A program made the position numbers and the translations under genes. From Streptomyces agglomeratus (lineage in GTDB: Bacteria > Actinomycetota > Actinomycetes > Streptomycetales > Streptomycetaceae), in contig NZ_MEHJ01000001.1 in the NCBI RefSeq assembly GCF_001746415.1, positions 7,384,501 through 7,448,500 of the forward strand: a stretch of DNA of 64,000 nt, written 5' to 3'. Shown piece after piece: positions 63,593-64,000 of this stretch; position 1 is the stretch's first letter; every line of letters starts with the position of its first letter. Under the pieces are notes generated by a model. It did no database searches. It worked only from the letters and a program-made list of their open reading frames with translations, and was not told where the DNA came from.

Positions 63593-63769
63593 TCAGCGTC
63601 GCCTGAACCTGTCCTTCGACGTTTCCTTGGTGTCCCGGGCCTTGCCCCGGGCCTCCAGCGCGGCGCCCTTCGCGGCGGTGGTCTCCTTGCCCATCGCGTG
63701 GGCCGCCTTCCGCACGGCCATCCCGACAACCTGCTCGGCCTTGGCCTTGGCCTTCTCTCCGGCGCTCAT
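63593..63769 (-). CDS. CsbD-like small stress protein
   Basis: 58 residues from the ATG at 63769 with AAAGGACC upstream. One long, highly charged helix (GEKAKAKAEQVVGMAVRKAA, then ALEARGKARDTKETSKDRF) resembles CsbD-family general-stress proteins, but lacks the full CsbD signature. Function unknown. Confidence 0.65.
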   Translation of the reverse strand: MSAGEKAKAKAEQVVGMAVRKAAHAMGKETTAAKGAALEARGKARDTKETSKDRFRRR

Positions 63770-64000
63770 GTCGGTCCTTTCGTCAGCACTCACTCACCCA
63801 TCCGCCTGCCCGTCACGCAGGGACGGAAACCGCCTCGGCCGCAACCAACGGTCGGCTGGTGGCACGGCCGGGCCCGCTCGACGCCAGCGCGGCGCGCTTC
63901 GTGCGGCTGTCGGAGCCACTCCGGCTCGGCAACGCGTCCACCTGCGGTTTCGGCTCCCCGGTGTACGGGGTGGCGCTGATCGGCGACACGTCCGGTGTGT
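63770..64000. other. right-edge region, no confident gene
   Basis: A plus-strand frame through 63820-64000 reads ASAATNGRLVARPG, later FGSPVYGVALIGDTSGV, and stays open to the edge, so a gene may begin here. No start or family is recognised. Confidence 0.25.

Overview
The window looks like a Streptomyces chromosome segment. GC is very high throughout, including at third codon positions. Several families characteristic of Streptomyces and its relatives are present: an SsgA-like sporulation protein, an XRE/DUF397/ATPase cluster, a PF04672 methyltransferase, several SpoIIE-type phosphatases, and DUF6381-, DUF6411- and DUF6355-type small proteins. No tRNA, rRNA or CRISPR array was seen. The content (regulators, secreted enzymes, orphan small proteins, insertion-sequence scars) suggests an accessory or arm-like region rather than the core.

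Layout. 1-6 kb: an SGNH hydrolase running off the left edge, a cupin/zinc-ribbon protein, a frameshifted HPP membrane protein, gap (GAPDH) and a frameshifted SpoIIE phosphatase. 6-10 kb: two cold-shock proteins with similar leaders around a DEAD-box helicase, as expected of a cold-response locus. 10-14 kb: an I36-inhibitor-like Ig protein, a holin-X-like protein, and a DGPF/ECF42 sigma operon preceded by a matching promoter. 14-17.3 kb: an IS5-family element with a -1 frameshift site and a second IS end 2.1 kb away, enclosing a membrane XRE regulator and a secreted protein. 17.4-22.5 kb: membrane proteins, an SRPBCC/ArsR operon with twin operators, an ECF41 sigma factor with its carboxymuconolactone decarboxylase partner and cognate promoter, and an Hsp20. 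22.5-28 kb: DUF3040, an amidinotransferase, small proteins, a VWA remnant, a beta-helix membrane protein and a hemerythrin.

28-34 kb is a signalling block: a GAF/PAS/SpoIIE phosphatase, an anti-sigma ATPase, DUF397 and XRE proteins, and a methyltransferase. 34-45 kb: pectate lyase, TetR, secreted beta-propeller, Ser/Thr kinase, STAS-like protein with an anti-sigma ATPase, a broken kinase-ricin gene, NmrA/HxlR pair and a VOC protein. 45-50 kb: an OGG-fold protein, a third SpoIIE phosphatase, NAD synthetase and a secreted protein. 50-53 kb holds the least familiar gene, a large coiled-coil/alpha-solenoid protein divergent from a small membrane protein. 53-60 kb: methyltransferase, CBS protein, alpha/beta hydrolase, SsgA-like protein, FG-GAP protein and GNAT. 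60-63.2 kb: a degraded IS200/IS605 element sitting between truncated halves of two unrelated genes (a lectin/GH16-like enzyme and a sugar-binding lipoprotein).

How the parts fit. The window is rich in signal transduction: two ECF sigma factors with recognisable target promoters, three PP2C/SpoIIE phosphatases, two HATPase anti-sigma proteins, one STAS-like protein and one intact Ser/Thr kinase. These could form partner-switching networks, but none of the pairings is proved by sequence. Several genes are broken by single-base indels, most often in short G or C runs. This pattern could be real decay or uncorrected sequencing error, and calls of pseudogene should be read with that in mind.
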